Of a stretch of 46,545 nucleotides of DNA, positions 1 through 8,541 are shown in pieces. The position numbers and the translations under genes are program-made. Positions within the stretch are counted from its first letter, which is position 1. Each line of letters opens with the position of its first letter. Source of the stretch: Gammaproteobacteria bacterium MFB021 (GTDB lineage: Bacteria > Pseudomonadota > Gammaproteobacteria > Pseudomonadales > Halomonadaceae); NCBI GenBank assembly GCA_000737985.1, contig JNVT01000040.1, positions 1 through 46,545 of the forward strand. The letters are read 5' to 3'. The notes under the pieces were generated by a model. The model searched no databases, was not told where the DNA came from, and worked only from the letters and a program-made list of their open reading frames with translations.

Positions 1-492
1 ATCCTGCTCCAGAAACTGCCGGTAGCCATACTTGGCCTCGACCAGCGTGCAACTGGCTGACCAAAATCCATCGAAATCGACGCCGCTGAATCGCCACTCC
101 TCGATCCGGTTGGGCCCCACGATAGCAAAGGTCGGTCCGCCGCCCATATTGGCGATCTTCAACTGGTATTCGGGCCAACGTCCGTCACCCGTCTCGAAAC
201 GCCGGCCTGCAACGAATGTGCTTCCCCGTTTTCTGGGTTCACAGTCGTTGCAGTCCTCGTTGGTGTCGGTATCACTGACCTCACCCGCGACCGGCCGTGA
301 GCGAGTGTCGCTGCCGCTTTCTGAGGCCGAGTCCTCCAGCACGCCGACCGCGGTAAGCGCCTCGCGCGTGATCGCGAGGTTGTAATCCACCGCGGTGGTC
401 AACACTTCCTTGCCGGCCTCCGCCATGGCGCTGCCGGCCTTTGAGGGATAGGGTCTTGGATACTCGTGGATAGGGCAGGCAGATTCGTGGGG
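1..492 (-). pseudogene. Orphan Tox-REase-5 (TseT-like) toxin copy, N-terminally truncated and cut by the window edge
   Basis: Read on the minus strand, this open frame encodes the same toxin as the broken gene at 1244-1980. It contains the CxxC-type segment (ED-C-ND-C-EP), a YQ.KIANMGGG stretch and the start of the nuclease core (EWRFSGVDFDGFW, then LVEAK). A stop codon lies just upstream (493-495), and homology to the other copy ends near 437-441, where unrelated residues replace the hydrophobic N-terminus. The first in-frame ATG is at 424-426. Positions 1-217 are identical to 1484-1700; positions 275 to about 437 match with 11 mismatches by my count. The frame continues past position 1. Orphan toxin cassettes behind an immunity gene are common in polymorphic toxin loci. 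I infer a displaced, probably silent donor copy; expression from the internal ATG cannot be excluded. Confidence 0.7.
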
Positions 493-502
493 CTAAAACC
501 GA

Positions 503-1219
503 TCAAATGCCTCGTTCTGGCAACAGCTCTCTATCGGCCAGAAACACCTCGGTCGCTCGGGCCAGTTTGATGTGCTCTTCGTTCTCGGGATCGAACGGCT
601 CTTTGGTGGTCACGATCAGGGTGCCGATACCCGGCAGATACTCGGCCAGGGCGACAAAGGGCATCTCGTTGCTCAGATCGACATCCGGCACCAATGCCAT
701 CCATCCGACCCATTCGCGATGGGGGAATGCCGCCAAGTCGTAATAGGCGAATGGAGCAGCATTCGCCCAGCGAGGTGGTATCACTTCAGACAATTTTCGT
801 AGGCAGTTAGCGAAGACCTGCCAGTAATCTGGCCAAGCCGTCTGTTTGAGTCGAGTATTTCGCAGCGAAAAGATACCTCGATGCTTTCCGCCCCAAGAAA
901 ATCCATTCTCGGTGTAGTGATATTTCTTTTCTTCAGTGGCAAAATTTCCATAGGAAGTGAACGATGCCAAACCTATACCGCTATAGCCAGGTTCAAATTT
1001 TTTCTCCGACCTAATGGTGTCGCTGACAACCCGGTTGCGCTCATGAACATCGATGGGTGTACCTTGCTCACCATAGGCATAGCGCCAATGGCTCAGAACC
1101 GGGTCTTCCTGGCTGATCGCATCGAGCATGCTGATCCATTGATCATAGACATCTTCTGCCGCCATGGCTTTCTCGGGTGAGTCTATGAAAAAGCGCAGCG
1201 TCATTCCCTTGTAGCTCAT
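503..1219 (-). CDS. Imm52-type immunity protein (TsiT-like)
   Basis: A 238-residue soluble protein with no signal peptide or membrane segment. Its position directly behind a Tox-REase-5 toxin, 24 bp after the toxin stop, together with its size and its opening (a conserved-looking FFIDSPEKA segment followed by a WI..L helix), fits the Imm52 immunity family that partners this toxin class, as TsiT does for TseT in Pseudomonas aeruginosa. It would bind and neutralise the cognate nuclease in the cytoplasm. The base composition is visibly more AT-rich than the neighbouring genes, as is usual for horizontally moved immunity genes. The ATG at 1217-1219 has only a weak purine-rich tract upstream. The frame is intact although the adjacent toxin is broken, so it may still protect against kin or against the orphan toxin copy. 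Confidence 0.75.
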   Translation of the reverse strand: MSYKGMTLRFFIDSPEKAMAAEDVYDQWISMLDAISQEDPVLSHWRYAYGEQGTPIDVHERNRVVSDTIRSEKKFEPGYSGIGLASFTSYGNFATEEKKYHYTENGFSWGGKHRGIFSLRNTRLKQTAWPDYWQVFANCLRKLSEVIPPRWANAAPFAYYDLAAFPHREWVGWMALVPDVDLSNEMPFVALAEYLPGIGTLIVTTKEPFDPENEEHIKLARATEVFLADRELLPERGI

Positions 1220-1243
1220 AATGGTCTACTCGCTCATTCCTAT

Positions 1244-1980
1244 CTAAAAAGGCTCGTGGGTGCAGAGAACCGAAACTCCTCTCAACTCGAAAGTCCGCCT
1301 GACGTAGTTTCGAACCACTTCATCCGAAAAATACCAAATCAGGCTGGCAGGAGGCATATTGCTGTCTATTGTTTTTTGCTGTCGACCAGCTTGTCTTGGA
1401 AAATCTTCAAGAGTGCTCGTCATGAAGTCCAGGCGCCGCCCGCTACGGTTGAATATTTCTCGTGGCCCCCACTCCCCATCCAGATCCTGCTCCAGAAACT
1501 GCCGGTAGCCATACTTGGCCTCGACCAGCGTGCAACTGGCTGACCAAAATCCATCGAAATCGACGCCGCTGAATCGCCACTCCTCGATCCGGTTGGGCCC
1601 CACGATAGCAAAGGTCGGTCCGCCGCCCATATTGGCGATCTTCAACTGGTATTCGGGCCAACGTCCGTCACCCGTCTCGAAACGCCGGCCTGCAACGAAT
1701 GGCTGACCTCACCCGCGACCGGCCGTGAGCGCGTGTCGCTACCACTTTCTGAGGCCGTATCGTTCAGTACACCGACCGCGGTAAGCGCCTCGCGCGTGAT
1801 TGCGAGGTTGTAATCCACCGCGGTGGTCAACACTTCCTTGCCGGCCTCTGCCATGGCGCTGCCGGCCCTGGAGAAGGCGCCGGTCTGCGATTCGATCGTG
1901 GCGGCTGCCGTGCCGGCACCGACGACACCCAGCAGCACCAGTGCTTCGTATCCTCCGAGAATCACAAGGGGAAATACCAT
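1244..1980 (-). pseudogene. Tox-REase-5 T6SS nuclease effector (TseT-like), frameshifted by a 55-bp deletion
   Basis: The 5' part (1642-1980) starts with a hydrophobic segment (LVILGGYEALVLLGVVG) and an Ala-rich region; an ATG at 1978-1980 follows AAGGAGG by 6 nt and overlaps the upstream stop by one base. The 3' part, in another frame, carries the nuclease core with the FDG ... VEAK signature of the restriction-endonuclease-fold toxin 5 family. Compared with the copy at 1-492, 55 bp are missing between 1700 and 1703, removing the CxxC segment and shifting the frame, so the first frame ends after 20 aberrant residues. In the repaired frame the protein would be about 265 residues. By analogy with TseT it would be a DNase delivered through VgrG with the help of the DUF4123 adaptor. 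As it stands the gene should make no active toxin. Confidence 0.75.
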
Positions 1981-2342
1981 CAATCGCCTCCTTGGGTGGT
2001 GGCACTGGCCGGGGGCATCTCGATCAATGCCAGCAGGTCCTGGGCGAGCAGGTCGGGCGACTGCTCGCTCTGCCGAAAATAGCGAGCGACCGCCTCACCG
2101 TCGATCAGCGCCGGGGCGCTCAGGCCGTAGAGCATGTACTTGTGAATCAGGTCCTTGCGCGTCATGCCAAAGCCGGTGGCGCGGTCGTAAGCCTGGCCCA
2201 GGGTCTCGGCGTGAGCTTGTGGTGCCTGCTGCTGGTAGAGCGAGGGCAGGCGAGTTTGCAGAAACGCCATCGCCTCGTCGATCATCGCTTGCCGTTCGGG
2301 CTGGCGCAGCCGCCGCTCCTGGTCCGCTGTCAGTTCGATCAT
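1980..2342 (-). CDS. Small T6SS effector co-adaptor (co-TecT-like position)
   Basis: A 120-residue, mostly helical acidic protein with no recognisable catalytic motif. The chosen ATG (2340-2342) overlaps the stop of the DUF4123 gene by 4 bp (ATGA), and its own stop overlaps the toxin ATG by one base, so the three genes look translationally coupled. A longer frame reaching 2594 is only a shadow of the DUF4123 gene. In P. aeruginosa the TseT effector is encoded next to a DUF4123 chaperone (TecT) and a small co-chaperone (co-TecT); this gene holds the same place. I infer the role from context and size, not from clear sequence similarity. Confidence 0.6.
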   Translation of the reverse strand: MIELTADQERRLRQPERQAMIDEAMAFLQTRLPSLYQQQAPQAHAETLGQAYDRATGFGMTRKDLIHKYMLYGLSAPALIDGEAVARYFRQSEQSPDLLAQDLLALIEMPPASATTQGGD

Positions 2343-2881
2343 GATGTCGCTTCCTGCGTCTCTCCGGCAGGCCGACATACCTGGCGCTCGTTCATGACAC
2401 GAACACTCCAGTAGCGAATGGGGCCGAACAGCGTGTGCCGTTGATCCTCGTCCAGCAGTTGCATCAGCCTGGTGAAAACCCTTGGGTCGTAGTAGCGCAG
2501 CAGGGCGAGGCCACCATCGGGCAAGCGCATGTCGAGCTGCTTTTGCAGATGACGGAAGAGATCGTTTGTCGCGCCCTCGTCGACCCATAGCCAACTGAAG
2601 GCAGCCATCTCCCGGTCTTGTTCGATCAGCGTGGCGAGTTCGGCATCGCGCAGACCATTCAAGGGCACCAGATGGGGCGCAATGGCGGAGAAGCCCTGTT
2701 CGGGCGTGTTTTGAAACAGGCTGCGCGAGCCGCCGCGGCGATGGATCGGCAAGACGGTGTCCTGCGTTCGCCGGTCGATCGACAGGTCGACCAGCAGATA
2801 GCCAATGAGCGCTTCTTCGTCAGCCTGCTCGAATAGGTGCTGCAGCCGCGCGTCGGCTTTTTCGAAACTTACATCGTTCAT
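2339..2881 (-). CDS. DUF4123 T6SS effector adaptor/chaperone
   Basis: A 180-residue cytoplasmic protein with the layout of DUF4123 adaptors: an early LIGYLLVDLS strand, then a repeated pattern of short strands and helices ending in YYDPRVFTRLMQLLDEDQR, where the YDPR motif is typical of the family. Such proteins (Tap/TEC, TecT) bind a specific effector and load it on VgrG or PAAR. It lies 6 bp downstream of vgrG and overlaps the next small gene by 4 bp, the expected order vgrG, adaptor, co-adaptor, toxin, immunity. With its effector broken it may currently have no cargo. Confidence 0.85.
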   Translation of the reverse strand: MNDVSFEKADARLQHLFEQADEEALIGYLLVDLSIDRRTQDTVLPIHRRGGSRSLFQNTPEQGFSAIAPHLVPLNGLRDAELATLIEQDREMAAFSWLWVDEGATNDLFRHLQKQLDMRLPDGGLALLRYYDPRVFTRLMQLLDEDQRHTLFGPIRYWSVRVMNERQVCRPAGETQEATS

Positions 2882-2887
2882 CGGGCA

Positions 2888-5476
2888 TCATCGACGCAGA
2901 TACGTCGCTCCCTTCTCAGCGGCTTCCAGCAGGCATGAGTAGCAGAGCGGTTCACGCGGCAGCGCATCGAATGGGACCTGAAGGCTCGTCGGCCCACCGA
3001 AGTTGTGCTGGGTGCCTTTGAAGTCCGCAGCACCCGGGCAGTGAACCTCGATATTGCCGCCTTCGATGCGGATATAACCGCCGCCACTCTGCAACAGAAT
3101 GCCGTTCTCGGCCTGGACTTCGATACGCCCTTCGGTGGAGGTCACCTGGACGCCTTTCTCCGCGGTGAAGGCCATCTCTCCGTCCTGCGCCTGCACTTCA
3201 ACCTTGCCGCGGGCGGCGAACAGTTTCATGCCGGCGCGGTAGACGAACAGCGAGAGTTTCTCGGAGATCGAGGCGACCAGGCTCTTGCCGGTGGCCACAT
3301 TGACGTCCTCGCCGCTGGAGACACTCAGCGAGCGACCCTGGGCCAGGTGGGTCGATTCCGGCGTGCTCAGGGTGATGCCGGCGGGCGAGGCCATATGCAG
3401 CCAGGGCGCTTTCATGCGTGCCGCTTCGCCACGGCCGCCGCTATCGGTGGCGCCACGGGCGTTGTCCTGCTTGGCATCCGCGATCTGTTCGCTATTGCCA
3501 TAGCGGTCGTCGGCGTCTTCGCCCGCCTGCTTGAGGTGGGTACGACTGTCGAGTGCTTCGGCGTTGTGGTCCGCCGCGCTCTGGCTGAGGCTGTCGCTGA
3601 GCTGGTAGGCGCTGTCGAGCTGTTGCTTGGCCGGGGTGAGGTCGAGCTGGTCGCCACTGGCGCCGAGCTGGCCCCAACTGGTGAGGTAGAGCCCCTGGTT
3701 GGCGCGGATGGCGCCATAGGCGTCAGTGCGCAGCTCGAATCCGGTGCCGCGGAAGGCGCCACGGGTATTGCCGGTCTGGTGGATCAGGTAGCCGAGGTTG
3801 AGCTGGCTCTTCTCGGCTTCGGAGTTGAGCCGCACCCGCTCCTGGTCGGTGGCGTCGTCGAACACCAGCTCGTTGTACTTGCTGCCGCGGTAGGTCTTGC
3901 TCTTGAAGCCGGAGAGCAGGCCGTGGCTGTGCCAGTCCGGGGTCTGCTCGCCGTTGTAGACCCGGCCGGTGATCAGCGGGCGGTCGGCGTCGCCTTCGAG
4001 GAAGTCGACCAGCACTTCCTGGCCGATACGCGGCACGAACACCCCACCCCAGCCGGCGCCGGCGTTGGGCTGAGAGACCCGCAGCCAGACGCTGGCGTTT
4101 TCGTCCTGCTGGCCCTGGCGATCCCAGTGGAACTGCACCCGCACGCGGTTGAGGGGGTCGGTGTGGATCTCTTCATTGGCTGGGCCGACCACGGTGGCGG
4201 TCTGCGGCCCGCCGATCACCGGGCGGCGATGGGTCAGCGGGTGGCGGTAGGGCTGGCTGAGGCGCTGGGCTTCGAGATCGACCAGAAAGTGGCCGGTGCC
4301 GCCGCTGGCGTAGTCGGAGAGACGGTCGCTATCGCCTTCGTCTGCCAGCCCATGCGCCTGCTTGGCGGCGTCGAGCTGGGGCTGCAGGCTGCCCGGCAGC
4401 GCCTGGAGCTGGGCCGAGACCGGCAGGGCGTTCTCGGCGTGGACGGTCACACCCAGCAGCAGGAACTGGCGCTCGGGCTCGCCGCCGCTGTCGTGCAGCG
4501 GGTGCTGGGTGAGTTCGAACCAGCGCCCGGCCTGAAGCTGGCGCGCACCGCCGCTGCCGCGGAAGCGCTTGGCACGGGACTCGTGCGCTTCCAGGCGGTT
4601 CTCGGTCAGCCGCTCGCCGCGCTCATAGCCGTGGTAGTAGTACTCGCCGGCGTAGTCGTAGAGTTCGGTCGGCGGCAGGTTGCCCTGGTCGCTGAGGGTG
4701 TCGAGCCCGGTGCGCTTGGTCAGCGAGGGCTGCTTGTAGTCGAAGGTACCCACGCTGACCCGGGTGGGCTGCTGGGTACGCACGCCGCCCCACTGGGTCA
4801 AGGCGTCCTCGCGCTCGGTGGCGGCCTGACGGTGGAAGCGGATCGCCTGTGGGCTGACCGGTTGGGTGGTATCGACATCGTCGGTAAAAACGATACGGTG
4901 GCCCGCATAATCATCGTCTTCGTCGGCAAATTCGGCGTAGTAGAACAGGCCCTCTTCCTGGCATAGGCGGCTGACGAAGTTCAGATCGCTCTCGCGGTAC
5001 TGCACGCAGTAGCTTCTGGCGGGGTAGTCGCGGCGCAGATCGAAGCGGTAGCGGCCCTTGGCGAGGTCGTAATCATCGAATACGGCGGTGAGCACATCGA
5101 CGACGCTACGATCCTGAAAGATGCGGCTATCGCGGCCCAGGCCGAGCATGGCGAGCCATGGCACCAGGGTGAGCTGGTAGTAGGTGACGCCGCCATCTTC
5201 GCCTAGCAGCGCGGCCTCAGAGACCAGCCCGTGCAGTGGGCGGTAGCTGCCGTCGGCTTGCAGGATCGAGAGCCGCGCCGGCTGCGCCATCAGCGTCTTG
5301 AGTTCGATATCCCCCTGCTGGGAGATGCAGTCCAGCGTGTAGGTGAAAGGCGCGCTGACGCGCTCTTCACCCACCAGCCGGTGGGGCACGAGCGCGGTGC
5401 CGGCAACGTCGAGGGTCAGCAGCCGCTGCGACTGCGACAGGTCGATATCGAAGAGATCGAGAAGGTCCGGGGGCAT
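2888..5476 (-). CDS. vgrG: Type VI secretion spike protein VgrG (TssI)
   Basis: An 862-residue VgrG. The first ~330 residues match the gp27-like part, starting with LLTLDVAGTALVPHRLVGEE; the middle has the gp5-like OB-fold region with PxxTGRVYNGEQ and the WLRVSQPNAGAGWGGVFVPR stretch typical of the family; the rest is the beta-helical DUF2345 needle extension (SISEKLSLFVYRAGMKLFAARGKVEV and similar repeats). The C-terminus ends in a short tail with a CYSC pair, likely where the adaptor-effector complex docks. The ATG at 5476 follows AGGAGAGAG. No other T6SS structural genes are present, so this is an orphan vgrG-effector island that would use a main T6SS encoded elsewhere. Confidence 0.95.
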   Translation of the reverse strand: MPPDLLDLFDIDLSQSQRLLTLDVAGTALVPHRLVGEERVSAPFTYTLDCISQQGDIELKTLMAQPARLSILQADGSYRPLHGLVSEAALLGEDGGVTYYQLTLVPWLAMLGLGRDSRIFQDRSVVDVLTAVFDDYDLAKGRYRFDLRRDYPARSYCVQYRESDLNFVSRLCQEEGLFYYAEFADEDDDYAGHRIVFTDDVDTTQPVSPQAIRFHRQAATEREDALTQWGGVRTQQPTRVSVGTFDYKQPSLTKRTGLDTLSDQGNLPPTELYDYAGEYYYHGYERGERLTENRLEAHESRAKRFRGSGGARQLQAGRWFELTQHPLHDSGGEPERQFLLLGVTVHAENALPVSAQLQALPGSLQPQLDAAKQAHGLADEGDSDRLSDYASGGTGHFLVDLEAQRLSQPYRHPLTHRRPVIGGPQTATVVGPANEEIHTDPLNRVRVQFHWDRQGQQDENASVWLRVSQPNAGAGWGGVFVPRIGQEVLVDFLEGDADRPLITGRVYNGEQTPDWHSHGLLSGFKSKTYRGSKYNELVFDDATDQERVRLNSEAEKSQLNLGYLIHQTGNTRGAFRGTGFELRTDAYGAIRANQGLYLTSWGQLGASGDQLDLTPAKQQLDSAYQLSDSLSQSAADHNAEALDSRTHLKQAGEDADDRYGNSEQIADAKQDNARGATDSGGRGEAARMKAPWLHMASPAGITLSTPESTHLAQGRSLSVSSGEDVNVATGKSLVASISEKLSLFVYRAGMKLFAARGKVEVQAQDGEMAFTAEKGVQVTSTEGRIEVQAENGILLQSGGGYIRIEGGNIEVHCPGAADFKGTQHNFGGPTSLQVPFDALPREPLCYSCLLEAAEKGATYLRR

Positions 5477-5665
5477 GGTCTCTCTCCTGATCGCGGTGGC
5501 CGAGTCGGTAGACGAGGGGCAGAGGAAAGTTCAGAGGATCAGGATAACGCATCATGAGAAAACTGTTTGTCAGTGATCGGCTACAAAGCGTGTGAGATAT
5601 CGGCCAAAAAACCAAGAAATAACGAAAAATCCGGAAAAGAAGGACTATGGAAGAATGACGACAAT

Positions 5666-5701
5666 GCGATAGGCGAATGACCTTCGAGGTTCGCCCATCG
5701 C
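5666..5701 (-). terminator. Inverted repeat between allA and vgrG, possible terminator
   Basis: A 12-bp stem with one G-U type pair (GCGATAGGCGAA at 5666-5677 with TTCGCCCATCGC at 5690-5701); the loop holds a second short stem (ACCT/AGGT). There is no clear T-run on either side. It lies downstream of the minus-strand allA gene and upstream of vgrG. The rest of 5477-5767 is AT-rich relative to the window and presumably holds the vgrG promoter; I see no gene in it. Confidence 0.35.
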
Positions 5702-5767
5702 AGCTGTGACTCCAAACGCGAGCAAGGCGTCAATTCAGGCCTAGCGAAGCCTTAGAAGTATCACGCG

Positions 5768-6250
5768 TCAGGCAATCACCCGAATCCTCATCTCCCGCTC
5801 GTCGAGATTGTCGGCACCACCGCGGTCAACGACCAGAAACTCCCCCTCGCGCTCCAGCACCGAGTGGATCGCATGCCAGGTCCCGGCCCGGTAGTTGACC
5901 CCCTGGCGGCCGTCGGTGACAAAGGCGCGAATCGCGCTCGGATCGATGTCGTCGCCCGGCGGCGCCACCACGACCACGAAGCGCTCTTCGTGCAGCGGCA
6001 TGAACGCCTGGCTGCCCAGCGGATGACGCTCGAGCAGGTCGACCTCCAGCGGCAGCGTCACCGGCTGGCTGACGAAGAGACTGATCAGCGGCGGCGTGGC
6101 GTCATCACGGATATCGACCTTGGCCAGCGCATGGTGGCGCTGGGTGCGGCCGGCGTTGATCGCGAACGACTCGCCGATGCGCGCATCGATCACCTCGCCG
6201 AAAGGCGCAAAGGCCGCCGCGGTCAGCGGCTGCGCGTTGAGTTCCTGCAT
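5768..6250 (-). CDS. allA: Ureidoglycolate lyase
   Basis: Splits ureidoglycolate into glyoxylate and urea, the last step of allantoin breakdown, in the cytoplasm. The 160-residue protein has the AllA hallmarks: AAFAPFGEVID near the start, the LLERHPLGSQAFMPL block, the FVVVVAPPGDD strand, GVNYRAGTWH with the conserved active-site region histidine, and VDRGG near the end. I chose the ATG at 6248-6250 because it aligns with the start of Escherichia coli AllA; two upstream ATGs (6271 and 6268) would add up to 7 residues. A TCGTATACAAA site lies about 100 bp upstream and resembles operators before other purine genes here, so it probably belongs to the same regulon although the hydroxyproline cluster separates it from them. 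Confidence 0.93.
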   Translation of the reverse strand: MQELNAQPLTAAAFAPFGEVIDARIGESFAINAGRTQRHHALAKVDIRDDATPPLISLFVSQPVTLPLEVDLLERHPLGSQAFMPLHEERFVVVVAPPGDDIDPSAIRAFVTDGRQGVNYRAGTWHAIHSVLEREGEFLVVDRGGADNLDEREMRIRVIA

Positions 6251-6350
6251 CTGCTCTGCTCCTGTCATCACTCACGGGCTTGTTCCGTCTTCGGTTTTAC
6301 CCCATGAGGCCGCGCGCGTCGCGCCGTTTCAGGGTCCGTTGACCCGGTCG

Positions 6351-6361
6351 TCGTATACAAA
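6351..6361. promoter_or_regulatory. GntR-type operator candidate upstream of allA
   Basis: TCGTATACAAA (reverse strand TTTGTATACGA) matches the perfect palindrome TTTGTATACAAA at 21266-21277 in 10 of 11 aligned positions. It sits about 100 bp before allA in the 307-bp space between allA and the divergent epimerase gene. TNGTATACNA-like palindromes are typical FadR/FCD-class GntR sites. The assignment to the GntR at 25378-26136 is an inference. Confidence 0.5.
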
Positions 6362-6487
6362 CGAGGTGACTGCGTGCGCCATCTGGGTGGCGTGCTGACG
6401 ATGCCGGACATCCCACCATCTATCGCCACGGCCAACCCATCCACTCCTAACGACTCCTAGCCACCCCCCTTCCCTTATCCCTCCGAG

Positions 6488-6500
6488 GATTGTATAAAAT
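6488..6500 (+). promoter_or_regulatory. Hydroxyproline regulon operator candidate before the epimerase gene
   Basis: GATTGTATAAAAT occurs here and, in reverse orientation, at 14615-14627 before the FAD oxidoreductase gene: a perfect 13-bp match at both outer units of one cluster. A related site precedes the cluster's GntR gene at 13836-13850. The site lies about 57 bp before the epimerase ATG, inside an AT-rich stretch that likely also holds the promoter. Confidence 0.6.
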
Positions 6501-6557
6501 ATAAAATCATTCGATCCCATCCCCCTCTTTTCTGCCCTCTGAGCACGGGAGAACCCC

Positions 6558-7508
6558 ATGCAGCGTATCCACGTCATCGACTCCCACACCGGCGGCGAGC
6601 CTACCCGGCTGGTGATGTCGGGTTTTCCGGCGCTCTCCGGCGACATGGCCGCCCAGCGCGATCTGCTGCGACGCGAGCACGACCAGTGGCGGCGGGCGTG
6701 CCTGCTCGAACCGCGGGGTAACGATGTGCTGGTGGGCGCGCTCTACTGCGAGCCGGTCTCGCCGGACGCCAGCTGCGGGGTGATCTTCTTCAACAACACC
6801 GGCTATCTGGGCATGTGCGGCCACGGCACCATCGGGCTGGTGGCCTCGCTTCACCATCTCGGCCGGCTGGCGCCGGGAACCCATCGCATCGACACCCCGG
6901 TGGGGCAGGTCAGTGCCATTCTCCACGACAACGGCGCGGTCACCGTGGGCAACGTGCCCGCCTACCGCTACCGCCAGCGGGTGCCGGTCGAGGTGCCGGG
7001 CTACGGCGTGGTGCATGGCGATATCGCCTGGGGCGGCAACTGGTTCTTCCTGGTGGGTGAGCACGAGCAGACGCTGACGCTGGCCAACGAGGAGGCGCTG
7101 ACGGCCTTTACCTGGGCGATCCGCCAGGCGCTGGACGCGCAGGCCATCACCGGCGAGAACGGTGGCCACATCGACCATATCGAGCTGTTCGCCGCGGATA
7201 CCCACGGCAACCCGCCGGCCGACAGCCGTAACTTCGTGCTCTGCCCCGGAAAGGCCTATGACCGCTCCCCCTGCGGCACCGGCACCAGCGCCAAGCTGGC
7301 CTGCCTGGCAGCGGACGGCAAGCTCTCCCCCGGCGAGACCTGGGTCCAGGCCAGCATCACCGGCAGCCGCTTCGAGGGGCACTACGACTGGCAGGGTGAT
7401 CGCATCCTGCCCTTCATCACCGGCACCGCCCACGTCACCGCCGATGCCACCTTGCTGATCGATGACAACGACCCGTTTGCCTGGGGCATCGCTTCCAAAA
7501 ACGCATGA
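6558..7508 (+). CDS. 4-hydroxyproline 2-epimerase (proline racemase family)
   Basis: Converts trans-4-hydroxy-L-proline to cis-4-hydroxy-D-proline, the first step of bacterial hydroxyproline use. The 316-residue protein opens with [16 protein letters not shown] and has both catalytic cysteines of two-base epimerases: Cys87 in GMCGHGTIG and Cys239 in [10 protein letters not shown]. Having Cys at both places separates it from trans-3-hydroxyproline dehydratases, which carry Thr or Ser at one. The deaminase gene 28 bp downstream and the FAD oxidoreductase at 14698 supply the next steps, which supports hydroxyproline rather than proline as substrate. A 13-bp operator candidate lies at 6488-6500. 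Confidence 0.93.
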   Translation: MQRIHVIDSHTGGEPTRLVMSGFPALSGDMAAQRDLLRREHDQWRRACLLEPRGNDVLVGALYCEPVSPDASCGVIFFNNTGYLGMCGHGTIGLVASLHHLGRLAPGTHRIDTPVGQVSAILHDNGAVTVGNVPAYRYRQRVPVEVPGYGVVHGDIAWGGNWFFLVGEHEQTLTLANEEALTAFTWAIRQALDAQAITGENGGHIDHIELFAADTHGNPPADSRNFVLCPGKAYDRSPCGTGTSAKLACLAADGKLSPGETWVQASITGSRFEGHYDWQGDRILPFITGTAHVTADATLLIDDNDPFAWGIASKNA

Positions 7509-7535
7509 CTTCCGACAACAATGCCAGAGGACACC

Positions 7536-8480
7536 ATGACCGACTCCATTTTCAGCGGCTGCATTCCCGCACTGATGACCCCCTGCACCGCACAGCGCAC
7601 CCCCGACTACGACGCCCTGGTCGCCAAGGGGCGCGAGCTGATCGATCTCGGTATGCGCGCAGTGGTCTACTGCGGCTCCATGGGCGATTGGCCGCTGCTC
7701 AGCGAGGCCCAGCGCCAGGAGGGCGTGGCCCGTTTGGTCGCTGCCGGCGTCCCTGTCATCGTCGGTACCGGTGCGGTCAATTCGAAGGAAGCAGTCGCCC
7801 ACGCCGCACATGCGGCCAAAGTCGGGGCTCAAGGCTTGATGGTAATTCCCCGCGTGCTCTCCCGCGGTACCTCCAGCCAGGCCCAGCGCGCCCACTTCTC
7901 CGCGATTCTGTCAGCCGCGCCCGAGCTGCCGGCGGTGATCTACAACAGTCCCTACTACGGCTTCGCCACCCGCGCCGAGCTGTTCTTCGCGCTGCGCGAA
8001 GCGTTTCCCAATCTGGTCGGTTTCAAGGAGTTCGGCGGCGCCGAGGATCTGCGCTATGCCGCCGAGCACATCACCTCCCAGGATGACGACGTCAGTCTGA
8101 TGGTGGGGGTCGATACCCAGGTGGTGCACGGCTTCGTCAACTGCAACGCCAGCGGCGCCATCACCGGAGTCGGTAACGCCCTGCCGCGGGAGGTCCTCAA
8201 GCTGGTCGACCTCAGCCGCCAGGCCGCCAGCGGCGACCCCGAGGCGCGGCGCCTGGCGCTGGAGCTGGAGCGCGCGCTGGCGGTGCTCTCCTCGTTCGAC
8301 GAGGGCGCCGACCTGGTGCTCTACTACAAGCACCTGATGGTGCTGAACGGCGACACCGAGTACCGCCTGCACTTCAATGAGAGCGACGCCCTCACCCCGG
8401 CCCAGCAGCGCTACGCCGAGACCCAGTACGCCCAGTTCCGCGAGTGGTATGCGCGCTGGTCGCAGGCACTCGATGCCTGA
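7536..8480 (+). CDS. 1-pyrroline-4-hydroxy-2-carboxylate deaminase (DHDPS/NAL superfamily)
   Basis: A 314-residue TIM-barrel lyase. It has the NSPYYG motif (catalytic Tyr near 140-141) and the Schiff-base lysine Lys164 in VGFKEFGG, as in dihydrodipicolinate synthase relatives. Coupled to a 4-hydroxyproline epimerase, such proteins deaminate pyrroline-4-hydroxy-2-carboxylate to 2-oxoglutarate semialdehyde. I chose the ATG at 7536 because GAGG lies just upstream and the sequence then aligns with the family; an in-frame ATG at 7521 would add 5 residues. The semialdehyde dehydrogenase that would finish the pathway is not in the window. Assignment within the superfamily depends on context; keto-deoxy-glucarate dehydratase is the main alternative. 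Confidence 0.88.
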   Translation: MTDSIFSGCIPALMTPCTAQRTPDYDALVAKGRELIDLGMRAVVYCGSMGDWPLLSEAQRQEGVARLVAAGVPVIVGTGAVNSKEAVAHAAHAAKVGAQGLMVIPRVLSRGTSSQAQRAHFSAILSAAPELPAVIYNSPYYGFATRAELFFALREAFPNLVGFKEFGGAEDLRYAAEHITSQDDDVSLMVGVDTQVVHGFVNCNASGAITGVGNALPREVLKLVDLSRQAASGDPEARRLALELERALAVLSSFDEGADLVLYYKHLMVLNGDTEYRLHFNESDALTPAQQRYAETQYAQFREWYARWSQALDA

Positions 8481-8541
8481 GCCACGGCCAGGCCGGGACG
8501 ACGCTCCTTTCCGGTGATGCTCCCCTGCATCAGACGCTCCA

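Noticed and set aside
3005-4966. 653-codon open frame on the plus strand
   Set aside because: Antisense shadow of vgrG in GC-rich DNA; repetitive Ala/Gly/Val composition and no family motif.
6507-7895. 462-codon open frame on the minus strand
   Set aside because: Opposite strand of the epimerase and deaminase genes, both of which show clear catalytic motifs; the translation is low-complexity.
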